A stretch of 64,000 nucleotides of DNA from Odontocerum albicorne (GCA_949825065.1 OX463846.1:5847366-5911365), one strand, 5' to 3'; shown: positions 1-11,135, counted from the first letter of the stretch. The notes: a model not told the origin generated them from the letters alone. Program-made: numbers and translations.

Positions 1-180
1 AAGACGTGCTCCTTCCGGCCAAACACCATGAACTTAGTTTTACTCCCGTTCATGTTCAGCCCCAGCCTCACACCGGCTTCATTAATTCTATCTATAAGCG
101 TTTGAAGGTCGTCAATACTGTCTGCCAGAACAACTGTATCATCTGCTTATCTGATGTTATTGACGCATACACCATTCACT
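1..180 (-). pseudogene. LINE reverse transcriptase fragment (palm, broken YADD)
   Basis: Read on the minus strand, this encodes the catalytic palm of a non-LTR retrotransposon RT. The motif reads *ADDTVVLADS, followed by SIDDLQTLIDRINEAGV and SKTKFMVFGR. The tyrosine of the YADD box is replaced by a stop codon at 147-149, so the copy is dead. The frame is otherwise open to the window edge, where the element continues to the left. The RT would copy its own RNA at a nicked target. Clade is not resolved. Confidence 0.8.
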
Positions 181-236
181 TTGACCCCCATATGACATGG
201 ACGGATGAAATAAAATAGTTAACAGGATCCTCTTAA

Positions 237-352
237 AGTGATGCATTCAACATGGCCTAAGATCGGGAGGGATGGATACAGGTTGTACGCCGAGTCCGAA
301 CGATAACAGAGGATTACAACACTCTGTATTGAGCACACGATGAAGAAGAGAG
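237..352 (+). repeat. probable LINE 3' tail with GAA-rich end
   Basis: A plus-strand frame reads DREGWIQVVRRVRTITEDY, then a stop, then a short GAAGAAGAG run. This resembles the C-terminal end of RT tails whose copies end in (GAA)n elsewhere in the window (6.7, 17.8, 23.4 and 44.6 kb). Its orientation is opposite to the RT fragment on its left, so it is probably a separate insertion. The match is short. Confidence 0.35.
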
Positions 353-485
353 ATTTTGTAACTTATTTTTTTGTTTGCATTATATATTTTTTCTAAAAAA
401 AAATATTTCTGTATTTTTAAAGTAATGGGTAACGTTTTATTGCACACTGGCTGTAAAACATGACTATCATCGCGTCATTTCCCTG

Positions 486-745
486 TTAGTGTAGCCAGAT
501 AGAACAGATCGCAAATTTTTCCTTTTACAACATACTTCCTTCATCTCCTCAACATGCATACACAACCCCAAACATTTTCTTCTGTTTCTTTTACTCCTAA
601 TCTTTCCTTCTTTTAAAATATTATCCTCATGCTCTAACCATACATACTTTTTTTAGTCTGTCTCTATCATGACTCTCACTTATTTACTATTGACAGTCTT
701 TCCACACCCATCCATTCAACATACCCCAACAACCTCAATATGCTT
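486..745 (-). repeat. LINE family D tail (degenerate)
   Basis: Family D is the commonest repeat here, a 5'-truncated non-LTR retrotransposon. Its sense strand encodes an RT C-terminus with the motifs RWFGHVERMN, GRPRKVWLDQ, MDVEEAKDVC and WRSVLS, and ends near a GACAGGGAAATGG-like box and a (TATG)n tail. This copy shows the antisense of the wide middle part only, heavily mutated. Identity rests on alignment by eye to the copies at 20.2 and 48.1 kb. Confidence 0.45.
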
Positions 746-1440
746 TTCCCCCCCTAACTAAACACATCATATTTAGTTGATTTTAATTAATATAATTTAT
801 AAAATATGTATTATTTTTCATATCTTAACCTGTTTTATTTATTCTGGAAAATAGTTTGTCTACTGAATGATTTTAAAACAAGGTTTAAATAAACTTAACT
901 TTTAATACGATATCTCAATAAACAATCGCCCTTTTCTATCTTATCTCTTGTACGATGATTAATCTTTTGAAAATATGTATTTGCTGGCATGCAGTTTGTT
1001 CGGTCACTGAGCAGAAATGCAAATGTGATGTACCAAAGGCGGGGTAGTGCAATTGTGGGTATATAAACTGCATATTTCGTAACGCCAGGCATTAAGTAAT
1101 TAAATTAGAATGCATTTCCCTGGCGTGAGCGGATTGCGCTGGAAAATTTCCGAAAATTTCCTATTGTAAAAACCACATTTACAGAATTGCTGACATTTCC
1201 CTTAAATTTTACCAATGTTGTGAGATTTAATGGACCGTCCATATTTAAACTTTTAACATTTGCTTTTAAAGTGCAGGCAGATTTACATCCTTAATAGCAA
1301 AAACATTAAACAATCATTCTCTCTCTGTGCATTCAAACAAAATTATCATATAATTTATCATTTGTTATAACTTTGTGGAAATTTACATAAAAATTTCAAA
1401 CAAAATGCTACGTATGTAAAACGAAAAACAATTAAATAAA
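746..1440. other. unassigned AT-rich sequence
   Basis: No protein similarity, terminal repeats or RNA gene recognised. The longest frame (895-1092, minus) resembles no family I know. Confidence 0.4.
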
Positions 1441-1535
1441 ACACTTATTTCATAATTTTGGGTTCACCACGGGTTTATTTTTGGGTTTACTACCGGTTTC
1501 GAAGACCAACGTCTTCATCGTCAGGTAAAGATAAA
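1441..1535 (-). repeat. Penelope-like, hammerhead-like motif
   Basis: On the minus strand, CTGACGA is followed after one T by a perfect 6-bp hairpin (GAAGAC, loop GTTG, GTCTTC), then GAAACCGGT. This order (CUGANGA, stem II, GAAAC) is that of a hammerhead core and is reported for Penelope-like retroelement terminal repeats. The same layout with a different stem sequence recurs at 42.1, 48.5 and 54.6 kb. Helix I is not evident, so ribozyme activity is doubtful. Confidence 0.4.
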
Positions 1536-2136
1536 CTCAATTGCTAAAAATACATTTCCTGTACAAGTGTAAATAATACAAGAGGAATGAGGTAGGAGAA
1601 GAGAAGTGGGGAGATATGTGATTTAATAGTAAATGGGGTAGGGAAAAAATGAAAATGAATCTTTCGGGCAGGCCAGGGTCTGGATATCCAAGGGGGTGGA
1701 TTTTAAATAGGAAGCATACTAAGCAGAGGGCTATTATTAAAATTGGTTTGGTTGTTGATGATATTTAGACTATATAATTGAGATATTACTTTGTAGAAAT
1801 CTATAATAGGCTATAAAAATTGTAATTTTGTGTTTTTTTTTCACTTTATCTTTTAGCATATCACATGTGTCGTATGTTCTTCAGCGGAGTTAAGCAAACT
1901 TTACTTTAAAAATAATAATTAATTTAAACTAACGAGTGGAAAAAATTAAAGCTAAGTTTTTCACTTTTACATTCAATAAATTCAACTTATTAATTTCACC
2001 AATTATACTAAATTCCCGTAACATGTGTTTCTGATATATACGTCAAGGCTCTTTTCAGGTAGCTTGATTGATCTAGACGCATTTTTACAAGAGATTTGGT
2101 CTTACTGCTGTTATATTCCATACAAGTATGTGACAT
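1536..2136. other. unassigned; possible continuation of Penelope-like repeat
   Basis: The first 200 bases are purine-rich on the plus strand and may belong to the repeat on the left. The rest is AT-rich with no recognised feature. Confidence 0.3.
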
Positions 2137-2465
2137 ATTTATTTATTTATTTATTATTACACATGACAAGAAATATACACGATTTGCGAAAAAACAACAG
2201 GTAATTTAATTTGGACATACAATTTTAATGAACCTGGGTTTGTTCCTTTCAGTTGTCGTATCTCCAGTACACTAGGCTTTTGCCTGTATCTCACTGAGGA
2301 TATTTAGCATGAAAAAAGAAATCGATACTTCTTTCCGATTTTTGATTACACAAAAACAAAACCCCGTTGCACGTTCTCATCAACCTGACAAACAGTGACA
2401 CTCAACTACAACTGGAAACATCATGCGAAATTAAACTCCTCGCACATCATCACTCCATAATCAGT
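2137..2465 (-). repeat. LINE family B 3' UTR
   Basis: Antisense copy of the 3' UTR of LINE B. It starts on the left with the (TTTA)n complement of the tail, then the conserved TTATTACACATGACAAG box, a block containing TAGGCTTTTGCCTGTATCTC, and the GTTGCACGTTCTCATCAACC block. The copy at 29.0-29.7 kb shows that this sequence follows a LINE ORF C-terminus. No coding part is kept here. Confidence 0.75.
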
Positions 2466-2547
2466 TTTATATCAAAAATATATAATATGATGCAACGGAA
2501 AAGTCATGGTTAGACATTATATTTTTTCTAAAAACTTATTTTTTTAA

Positions 2548-2900
2548 CATACATACCATCACAACATTTCCTTGTTGAGGTAGATAGAAAGACTAGAGCG
2601 CCAGACTTTTCTATCTTGACACACATCCTTAGCCTTCTCTACATCTTCTCATTGAACTTCTACGATTTCTCTGACTTTCCACGTTTCCTTCTTTCCGAAT
2701 ATCGTTCACTTTATCGAACCAAACTTTCCTTAGACTTTCTTTTCTATGTTTTTCACTCACATTTGCACCACATATCTGTTCTGTTAGTCTTTATTCAATC
2801 ATTTGTTCCACATACCAAACGTTCGCATGTGAAACCATCTCAACGTACTTTTCTTTATTTTACTCAACGCCTTAATTTAATTACACATTTATCCTTAATC
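2548..2900 (-). repeat. LINE family D 3' part
   Basis: Antisense family D: it begins with the complement of the terminal dinucleotide-rich tail, then the conserved tail box and the stretch encoding MDVEEAKD, WLDQ and the RWFGHVERM region, all with stops. The open 123-codon plus-strand frame across it (2616-2987) is an antisense shadow and is not annotated. Confidence 0.65.
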
Positions 2901-3995
2901 AACTCATTTCGTATTCTGTCATATATTCATTTATTTTTCACAATTAATTTAAAGGTGCAATATTATTACTTCATTTACCTGTATTAATCAAAAAATTATC
3001 TTAAAAATAAACAATGGTATGCTTAAATGAAAAACAAGCGTTTCCACTCTTTCCAAAATAGTAGCAATTCAAAAAAAAACATGCGTTTCTTTTACGCTAC
3101 CCTGTATTAACAAAAATTGCACTTATCAACCTATACATAAAGTTTAAGGAAAAGGGGAAACTGTACAAGAAATATTTATCCGTTGCATGATTTTCATTTA
3201 ATGTGTTTATTTTCTTCGAAATTTTGATTTTATGGATATAGAATAATTGTGTTGATACTCGAAGTAGTTTTACTATCTGTTTATAAAATAAAATCAATAA
3301 TGACACTATAAATAAATAAACATGGCAGAGTAGATACAGTTGTGAACTCGCTTGATAATCTATATATTTCATAAGAAAGTTAGTGTTTATTTTAAAAAAA
3401 TATGTTTATGCGTATAATTTTTTTTATCTAATTGAAACCGGTTAATTGATTTTTTGGATGTAAAAATAACCGAATACCGGTAAATCAAATTGGGTGGTTA
3501 ATTGGAGACCCCAACTACAACATTGCTTAAAAAAATGAACATTTCACTTTTCTATTTTTATTTAACAAAGAACTGTATTTCCAATACGTTATAAATGATG
3601 CATTATCGTTAGTATTTATATCCCGGAAGACATTTAATCGGCCAAATTGGCGGTGTACGAGGCAGAAGACAGTTCCAGGAATAGTTTTATCGGAGAGGCA
3701 GACACAATTGACCCATCTTAATGTAGCCAGGGTAAAAGTTCACCATGTAGACAAGACAGAGATTGTGGTGGTTGTGCTCTCATTAATATTCCAGGAGGCA
3801 AACAGAGACTGGGAACGGGCAACAGCGCTCCAACTGGGAAGAATCTATCGGACATACCTATGGGACTGTACTATATAGTATACGACCAAAAATTGAGCTT
3901 GAAATATCAGATCTCTTTGTTATTTCCGCAATAGTACTGTTTTCAGTTCGTGTTTAGTTCTGCTATTTAGACATTCGAATGAGAATTAATGTGGA
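2901..3995. other. unassigned sequence
   Basis: Mostly AT-rich. A less AT-rich stretch at about 3630-3860 has coding-like composition, but no frame stays open and no motif is recognised; it may be a worn LINE end. A CCGGT-rich spot near 3435-3490 has no clear pairing. Confidence 0.35.
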
Positions 3996-4480
3996 ACTGT
4001 ATTGTGCGTGTATGGACTTGGAAAAATATATGACCGCGTGATAAGAGACAAATTATTGAAAATGTTAAATGCACATGGTGTTGCATATATATTAAAACGT
4101 GGAATTACGTTATTATATGATAAAAAAAGAGCAGTGTGAAAGATGCCATGACTGAGTGATTTAATAAAACAAAAGGGGTAAAACAAGGGTTTCACTCTGA
4201 GTTAGTTTGGGCATGTAGAACGAATGAATGGAAAAACTAATAAAAAAAATATACAACGGAAATATGAGTTATGCATGAGAGAGAAGTTCCAAGGAAAGTA
4301 TGGTTGGATAAAGGGGATTATATTTTGAAAGAATAAATTTTTGAATGGTGGACAAATTTTGGGAGCTGTATGAGAAGGTGTATGGATGTGGAAGAGGCAA
4401 ATTAAGTGTGACGAGATAGGAAAGTCTGGCGGTGTCTTTTCTTTTTCCGCGACAGGGAAATGGCGTTATGGTATGGAATT
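3996..4480 (+). pseudogene. LINE family D relic: RT palm joined to C-terminal tail
   Basis: The first half reads IYDRVIRDKLLKMLNAHGV and GVKQGFTL, matching RT motif A (usually F-x-D-x-x-K-A-Y-D-R-V) and motif B (GVKQGC-T-L-S-P). The second half jumps straight to the tail with CMDVEEA and a Trp-containing end motif. The YADD region between them is missing, so this copy has an internal deletion as well as stops. It is the only family D copy here that keeps core RT motifs, and it links the tail family to a true reverse transcriptase. Confidence 0.7.
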
Positions 4481-4574
4481 ATACATGTATTATGTAAGTG
4501 TTGTTGAAATAACGTGTATCTCAAAAATAATGTGCTTCGTGTTAAGATTTTTTAAACATGTTATGTCAATATAC

Positions 4575-4835
4575 GTTCCAGACTCTACCTCGAAAAAAAC
4601 ATATATGTAGTGCAAATGCTGTAGAAGTATACCAATGACGTATGGTTGGATCAAATGACTGATTTTTTAAAGACGAAAACGTTCATCAAGTCCATAAAAT
4701 CGTATGCGTTGTATGAAAATGTGTATTTATGTAGAAAAGGCAAAATACTCGTATGTGGGTTACGATAGAAATGTCTGGCGCTCTATGTTTTTTGCTTACC
4801 CCGACAGGAAGCCGGTGGGATGTTTTGTATGTATA
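4575..4835 (+). repeat. LINE family D 3' tail
   Basis: Short, degraded copy. The WLDQ region, the cysteine-rich end and the GTCTGGCGCTCT and CCGACAGGAAGCC boxes are recognisable. It lies directly downstream of the 4.0-4.5 kb copy in the same orientation. Confidence 0.55.
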
Positions 4836-4879
4836 GGTATGTATGTTTAGTTATGTTATTTAAAAAACCTTTTTACATT

Positions 4880-5125
4880 ATTAAGACTATGTTGCGGAAC
4901 GAAGACATTAGAAATTAATGCATGGTTAAAATTAAAGTTTTAAGTATGATGAAGAAAGGAAATTTGAGATGGTTTGGACATGTGGAGAGAATAAATGACT
5001 TAGCGAGTATACAAGTCATAATTGCTGGGTGGGCGTAGAAGAGATTGACAGGGGAAAAATGGCTGGATAAATGGTAGAGAGAGCATTGAAGATGATCAAC
5101 GGCCAGGACCATTATTGACATTTCG
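4880..5125 (+). repeat. LINE RT tail fragment
   Basis: A plus frame reads LRWFGHVERINDL, the conserved block near the C-terminus of many APE-type LINE RTs, followed by a shortened K-W-L-D-K-W segment. It ends abruptly where the mariner relic begins. Confidence 0.55.
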
Positions 5126-5129
5126 ATTT

Positions 5130-5885
5130 AAAGAAAACGTTCAAAAAGTGGCTGAAATTCTTCAAAATGATTGTTATGCGTCTACTAGGCTCATCAACGA
5201 GCTCACTGGAATTCCTAAATCTACAGTCCATCTCATTTTAACCGAAAATTTGGGCAAACGAAAGGTCTGTACTGACAGACGATCAAAAAGTTAGCAGAGT
5301 GGAGCACTGCAGAGACATGAAAATAGTGGCTGACATGGATCCGGAATTCATGTCAAGCATTGTAACAGGTGATGACACGTGATGTTTTCAGTATGAGTCA
5401 CTTACAAAGCGCCATAGCTCGAAATGGAAGGGTCCACAATCTCCGAAAACGAATAAAGTGCGCATGCGAAGACTCTGCTCACCGTTTTGTTTGATTTCAA
5501 AGGAATTGCCCATAAGAAATGCACGTCAGAATGTCAAATGGCAAACGCCGATGTGTACTTGATTATTTTGAATCGTTTATGGGCCAGGACTCTTTGAATT
5601 TGACCCGAATACCGGGAACAAGGGCATGGTTTTTGTTGCACGAAAATGCACCGGCCCACAAAAACAAGATTGTACATGATTTCTTGGCCAAAGAAGTATC
5701 CACCACCCCCCGTATTCGCCTGATTTGGCTCCATGCGACTTCTGGTTATTCCCGAAATTGGTGATGAAAGGAAAGCGTTCCGACACGATTTTAGACATCC
5801 AGAAGGCTTTAACCGCAATTTTGGAGGTAATTTCGAAGAACGAGTTTCAGGAGTGTATTGACTCACAAGGAGTGTATTTTGAATA
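5130..5885 (+). pseudogene. mariner (DD34D-type) transposase relic
   Basis: The relic starts in the DNA-binding half (RLINELTGIPKSTVHLILTE, then ENLGKRKVC), passes IVTGDD where the family has the first catalytic Asp in TGDETW (the Trp is a stop here), and ends with FQECIDSQGVYFE and a stop. The second catalytic motif HDNAPAH is HENAPAH, losing the Asp. A frameshift near 5708 separates it from YSPDLAPCDFWLFPKL, which holds the third Asp. Several other stops are present. No terminal repeats found. It is certainly inactive. Confidence 0.85.
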
Positions 5886-6725
5886 AAAAGTAATGAAAAC
5901 CAAAACTAAACAATGTCTTGTTTTTCATTTCCCGTCAGTCACCTTTCGCATTGTACAGATAATGTATATCATATACATACTGCGTATCGGGAGTCCCACT
6001 GAAATCCGGACGCTTGACCACCTTGCTCGGTATGCTCCAATCGTCTCCCTTCAGCGTGCCATTGGATCCAGTGCAACGGTGTGGCCGGTGAGTTTGCTGG
6101 TGTGCAACAGCTCACTCACTGGAAAAAATAGCTCCACGGTACAGCTTTGCTTTTCCACTAAATTGTCGTTGGAATGGTGAGGGGATCCTCTATGAAGAGG
6201 CCCAGCAAAGACGAGAATGCTACGTTGTAATTGATATTCACAATTCAGACATTAATTTATTACTTAAGTGATTTCATTTAAATTTAATTGAATAAATACA
6301 CTAAAGTCATTAATATCGATAGATAAATCATATTCCTTATCTCATTGTTATTTTATCATTTACAGTCAATATTTCTTTTTCATTTCAGCTAAAATCCTTT
6401 TTATGTTTCTACGATATATTTGCTCTATATGATAAAATATTCAAATGGATTTTTCCAGTCACTCGCTTTGAGATAAATATTATATATAGAGACCGCAGCC
6501 CTTCTCTTCGTTATTATTTTCTACGAGTTGACAGTTTTTGTCATAGGATAAAAGATGAGAATAATTTAATGCCGTAAGTCTGCAAATACTTCCACAACTG
6601 GATCAGCTAAAAAAAATAATAATTTTAGTAAATTTAAAGCATGGTTTCTTAACCCATGGGTCGCGACCCATATTGGGGTCGGTTGGATTTTGAATGAGTT
6701 ATGAAATATTTTCAACAATAACAAT
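5886..6725. other. unassigned, with a short GC-richer block
   Basis: Bases 5985-6180 are distinctly richer in GC and carry a 95-codon open frame containing GSPTEIRTLDHLARYAP. I know no protein family for it; such strings often come from repeated non-coding DNA. The remainder is AT-rich with no feature seen. Confidence 0.3.
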
Positions 6726-7605
6726 ATTCACTGATATAAATAGTAAGCGGGAAGAGCAACAGCTGAGATGGTACGGGCACATAAGACGGAGACCAGCAGA
6801 CCATACTGTCTTCCTCGACAGCCGTCCAGAGAAAGACCAAAGAACTAATGGATGACTACATGCTCCAAAATCCTGCAGAGAAACGGCCTAGATCAGAGGT
6901 CGGCAAACCGCGGCTCGCGAGCCGCGTGCGCCTATTTTCATAGGCATGTGCGACTCTTCAACTCCAGCGTCACATCCACTCCGCAACCTCATCAGAAGAG
7001 CATGAACACGGCCGTGGACCAAATACAAACGGCACAATCGCGATGCATATTCTCTACCTGCGTGTTGGCACCAGAATTACCAAAATATCTTCGAATGTAA
7101 CAGAGTAGCTCGAACAGAACAGAAGTTAGCTTAAGTCGAAGACATTAAGCTAACTTCTGCAATATCAATTGCAATCGATGAGTCATGTAACATAAGTTAC
7201 ACAGCACAAGTATCACTCTTTGTGCGATATATGTCGACACAGGATCCCAAAGAAGAACTTCTAGGACTGCTGCCGCTCAAGGGACAAATTCGTGGAGAAG
7301 ATATTGCGAATGCAGTAGAACAAAATCTACTGGTTTTTTTTTCACCATTAAAATGTATACCATATACGAGTATGTTAGGTATAGTGAAAATTTATGTTGC
7401 GGCTCTATGAAAATTTTGATATTCTGTTTACTTTATATTTAGCTCTTCTCACTAGAAAATCTGCCAGCCCCTTGCCTAGATGAAAGCGACACCCAGAACC
7501 GAAGAATATGCAGCCTGAGAACGAGAAGAGCCGACCCCAACAGCCTACCTAGGCAATGAGTTGGAACAGTGCCAAGAAGAAGAAGAAGAACAATACTCCT
7601 ATATT
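6726..7605 (+). repeat. LINE family E tail, split by a hAT relic
   Basis: Family E is a 5'-truncated LINE whose RT end reads LRWYGHIRRRPADHT, KTKELMDD and LRTRRADPNSLPRQ, finishing in (GAAGAA)n. The coding part is interrupted after 6893 and resumes at 7475; the intact copy at 17.8 kb runs straight through this point. The right end is AAGAAGAAGAAGAACAATACTC, and a similar AACAATATTC lies near the left start, a possible target duplication. Confidence 0.75.
6894..7474 (+). mobile_element. hAT transposon relic nested in LINE E
   Basis: The ends are CAGAGGTCGGCAAACC and, in reverse complement, CAAGGGGCTGGCAGA, typical hAT termini. It is flanked by GCCTAGAT at 6886-6893 and CCTAGAT at 7475-7481, i.e. 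an 8-bp duplication with one G lost. Inside, around 7170-7320, a frame reads AIDESCNISYTAQVSLFVRY and then LLGLLPLKGQIRGEDIAN. This matches the hAT transposase segment with the D-E-S catalytic neighbourhood and the T-x-G-E-D-I box. The rest of the enzyme is missing. Confidence 0.85.
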
Positions 7606-7821
7606 TTTGCACAATTAAAAAGGAAACTTGACAAATATACGAAAATAATTTTTAAAACCTTATTTACCGTGCGTCGAAGGTAACAACTTGTCCGTATTCA
7701 GAATTTGTAAGATTTTTTATCTTAATGCTTATTCGATCGATTCGGAACTATCAATTTATACAATGAAAACGAAATCGATCTCAAAGATCTACTATTCTTT
7801 AAATCCCGTTATAGCGTTATG

Positions 7822-8384
7822 TAAACGGTCTTTCCAATTGAGCGTTTTTTTTTAATTCTATTTTTTTAAATTCTTGAATTAAACACACAATTTGCTTTGA
7901 TTTCACAAAACTTTTTAGTGGTCATTGAAATATAATATATAACATTTAAACACAAAAAGCAATATCCGCCAAATGTCTACCTTTTGCTGCTCCACAGATG
8001 TCCACTCTTTCGTCAAAATTTTCGATAACATTTTGGCATAATTGCGGTTCTAACTCACCAATAACGCGAAAAATTTTGTTCTTCAGCTCAGAAATTGATT
8101 GGGAGTCATTCTCATAGACCTGGATTTTCACGTAACTCCAGAGAAAATAATCTAACGGTGTCAGATCACATGATCTTGGTGGCCAATTAACATCACCGTT
8201 TCCGGAGGTTACAATACATAAAATAATTCTCAATTTGAACGCGTTGTTGTATTGTATACGACTCCATTTTTATAAATGTCATACATTACACTTCTCAAAT
8301 GTCACAAGACCCAGGCAAATTCGCGACACCATCTATATTTTATCCAAGAATTAAAAAACCGCTCAATTTGAAAGATCTTACAGT
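7822..8384 (-). mobile_element. internally deleted Tc/mariner element (copy T1)
   Basis: The terminal inverted repeats contain GGTCTTTCCAATTGAGC on the left and, reversed, GATCTTTCAAATTGAGC on the right, with TA nearby on both sides. On the minus strand the start of a transposase (MESYTIQQRVQI from 8266) is fused directly to its C-terminal end: GDVNWPPRSCDLTPLDYFLW, which has the third catalytic Asp, then IGELEPQL and VIENFDERVDIC. The middle with the first two catalytic residues is gone. The copy at 30.2 kb has the same junction. Confidence 0.85.
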
Positions 8385-8490
8385 ATCGCTAATAACGAAG
8401 GATACCTGTATAAATATTTTTTTTGGGTATCAAACCCATTCCCTTCCCACATCCCTAAGTGCTACGTTTGGGATAGAGCAACGTTTAGTG

Positions 8491-9091
8491 CAAGGGTTGG
8501 CAAACTTTTTTGGCTGTGGGTCAAAATCAACCACAATTCACATATTAAATGGACGTTTGGGTCAGTGATATTTTCATTTTAAAACAGTCTTTTAGTGAAT
8601 AATAAGATACATTTTATTAAGAAAATAATTACAATACGCTTTTAAAGTTTAATTATTGTATTATTATAAAAACTAATAAAATTCTTATTATTATAAAAAC
8701 AAACATAGTTGAATGAACTTTATTTATAAACGTTCTCTTCGATATTAATGGCTCCCCTGATGTTGAACTTGTGACGTCAATTTAGCCAAGTCTGGTGTAT
8801 AGTCAGTCGTTTTAAGACGAATACAAGCATCTGAATTTTCGGTAGTTAACCTGCTCCTGTTCTTGCTTAAAATAAATTTCATTTGTGAAAATATTTGCTC
8901 ATATTTATAAGTTGAACCGAATGTGGACAAAATGGCAAAGCCATTTTTTTTATTCGTAAAATATTCGTTTCATGTTTACGTTTTATAATTTATTTTTATA
9001 TATTATACTTTTTTTCGGAACTAAAGTGGGTCACTTGAAATTAGTAAATGGGTCACTCGGTGACCCGCGGGTCATAGGTTGCCGACCCCTG
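8491..9091 (-). mobile_element. hAT transposon relic with 8-bp target duplication
   Basis: It is flanked by perfect GTTTAGTG repeats at 8483-8490 and 9092-9099. The ends are CAAGGGTTGGCAAACTT and, reversed, CAGGGGTCGGCAACC. On the minus strand, 8930-8745 encodes a hAT C-terminal dimerisation segment: STYKYEQIFSQMKFI, LSKNRSRLTTENSDAC, LRL-like RLKTTDYTPD. The catalytic part is absent, so it would depend on an enzyme supplied elsewhere. It is related to, but not a copy of, the hAT relic at 6.9 kb. Confidence 0.9.
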
Positions 9092-9099
9092 GTTTAGTG

Positions 9100-10365
9100 T
9101 ATTGCATATTTGTTGCTGATAATGATATTTAACCATCTGATCAATACATTTCTACGAATAACTGAATATTTTTTTCATTTGTAAATTTTAGTTTTTTTTA
9201 CTTAAGATTCTGTGACATTGTGGTAACTGAAAAATCCAATGTTTGTTTTTTCAATTTGTCGTTTGTAGAAATGGCAAACTTTCTTTCTATGTTCCTATTT
9301 GCCTTCCACGTTACTTGCTGTGTGCGCAGAATTTCTGTTATTTGTTGTGTGTGTGTCTGTGTGTAGGTTGGGTTCTGAGCTAATTAACGGAGGAAAATCG
9401 GCAACATGTGTCCAAGGTACAACTTTACTATCGCCTCGACAGATGTCTCTAATTGCCACAGTTTTGTGCCCATTCTACCTGACCCGGTTACAGAGCCGCC
9501 ACTAGTAAATTAAAAAAAAAACATTTAGTCACATCCAAATTCATTACTCCTTCCCATATAAAAAGGAAACATCAATGTTTCCAGTTTTTCTTGGACCTTT
9601 TTAAAAGAGTTTGTTGTTATATTTTTATAATCATGTTATTGCAATTATATTTGGACAGTAAATTTTTATATTACAATCTTTATATAATGTGCACCTCAAA
9701 TTGTTATTGAATTCTAATATGTTATCCGGAATTGAGTTTCGTATATCCGAATAATATATCCCATTAGGACAAATATTATCGACGCTTTTTTTATTCAAAA
9801 TGTGTAAAATGTTTATTACAATAAAATATCAAATAATTCTCTGACTTGAAGATACAGGAGCACTGTATAATCAACAAAAATCAAGGAAAAGGGAACTGCA
9901 CACTAAAACTTTTTCATTGTTTAATAAAAATATAATTTGAGTTTTCATATCATAGAGTCATAGAGACTCACTATGTGACTAATCGCGAAGCGTGCAGTGT
10001 GGCCATTGCGATATTATGCGGTACGTTGGTTCGCTAGGATATGTCACCTAGCTCAGAGCGTAGCTCTAAGCACCAAGCGACCTGTGTGGAGGCCTAAACA
10101 AATCACAATGCCCATAAAACGTCACAGTGTTAAGGCCTTAATTATAAATATTATGATATATTTAATATTATTGTGTGATACAACACCTATACCTGAATCC
10201 CCATATCATAAAATCGTTTGATGTTATACACATAATTTTTGCAGTTCAACAAAAAATGAAAATATCTAAAGGGCTCTAAAATAAAATCTTTTTTTTGTCT
10301 CGTAATTAAGATAAATTATGACAATCAAACAACGCTATAAATAAATTATTATCGTAATAACCTGT
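9100..10365. other. unassigned sequence
   Basis: It contains a short (GT)n run near 9345-9365 and two GC-richer patches (9390-9500 and 9980-10120). Neither shows terminal repeats or a recognised protein. No gene called. Confidence 0.35.
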
Positions 10366-11135
10366 CTACTATGATGACAGTCTATAACAGTATTTTAATA
10401 CCCAATTTTATGTTTGGGAGTGAAACGTAGAAATGGACAAAACTAAAAAAAAAAAACAGAATGAATGCTGTAGAAATGCGTATACTTAAAAAAATACATA
10501 AAGTTAATATGTATAAAAGAATGCTGAATGAAGTAATTAGGGGTGTGTATGTTACTTAGAAAAATACATGAAGTTAATATGTATAAAAGAATGCAGAATG
10601 AAGTAATTAGGGTTGTGTACTTAAAAAAATACATGAAGTGAATATGTATAAAATAATGCAGAATGAAGTGATTAGGGGTGTAAACTTAGAAAAATACATG
10701 AAATGAATGTGCATAAAAGAATGCAGAATGAAGTGATTAGGGGCGTGTATGTTACTTAGAAAAATACATGAAGTGAATATGTATAAAATAATGCAGAATG
10801 AAGTGATTAGGGATGAATGTGAAACTAAGGCTTATATGTTGTGTAAAATGAAGAAAAGCACTAAGATGGTTTGGGTAACTAGAAAGAATGAATGAAGAAA
10901 TACTAACCAAACAAATATAAAGTGCCAACTTGAGTGGTGTACGTGATAGAGGAAGATCAACAAAATAATGGTTGGATAAAATGAATGATATTTTGTGAGA
11001 AAGAAATATAAAAATTCTAAGAAATCGTATGTGCTGGAAGAGAAGATGTATGGATGTTGAAGAGGAGAGTCTGACGCTCTCTCCTCTCTGTCTATCTCGA
11101 CAGGGAGACGACGTGTAGGTATGTTATATATGTAC
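10366..11135 (+). repeat. LINE family D copy with internal tandem expansion
   Basis: The left end reads ILIPNFMFGSET, the usual LIPTLMYGSET block of LINE RTs, then NAVEMRILKKIHKVNMYKR. After the tandem array (10480-10815) the copy continues with the W-F-G region, the WLDQMNDIL region, RCMDVEEE and the terminal box with CGACAGGGAGACG. It is the longest plus-strand family D tail here. Stops are frequent. Confidence 0.75.
10480..10815. repeat. tandem repeat, 65-70 bp x 5, from LINE D coding sequence
   Basis: The segment containing CTTAGAAAAATACATGAAG, then ATGTATAAAAGAATGCAGAA and GTGATTAGGG, is repeated about five times; the ATGTATAAAA-like step recurs near 10511, 10581, 10646, 10711 and 10781. 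Units differ by presence of a GTGTATGTTA insert. It corresponds to the LINE D peptide region ILRKIHEVNMYKRMQNEVI. Confidence 0.85.

Noticed and set aside
2616..2987. 123-codon plus-strand frame
   Set aside because: Antisense of a LINE D tail with very AT-rich codons and no motif.
5534..5866. Overlapping minus-strand frames of 110 and 73 codons
   Set aside because: They are shadows of the plus-strand mariner relic, whose motifs are clear.
5985..6180. GC-richer open frame with a GSPTEIRTLDHLARYAP string
   Set aside because: Not called as a gene: no start context, no family, and similar strings often come from repeated non-coding DNA.
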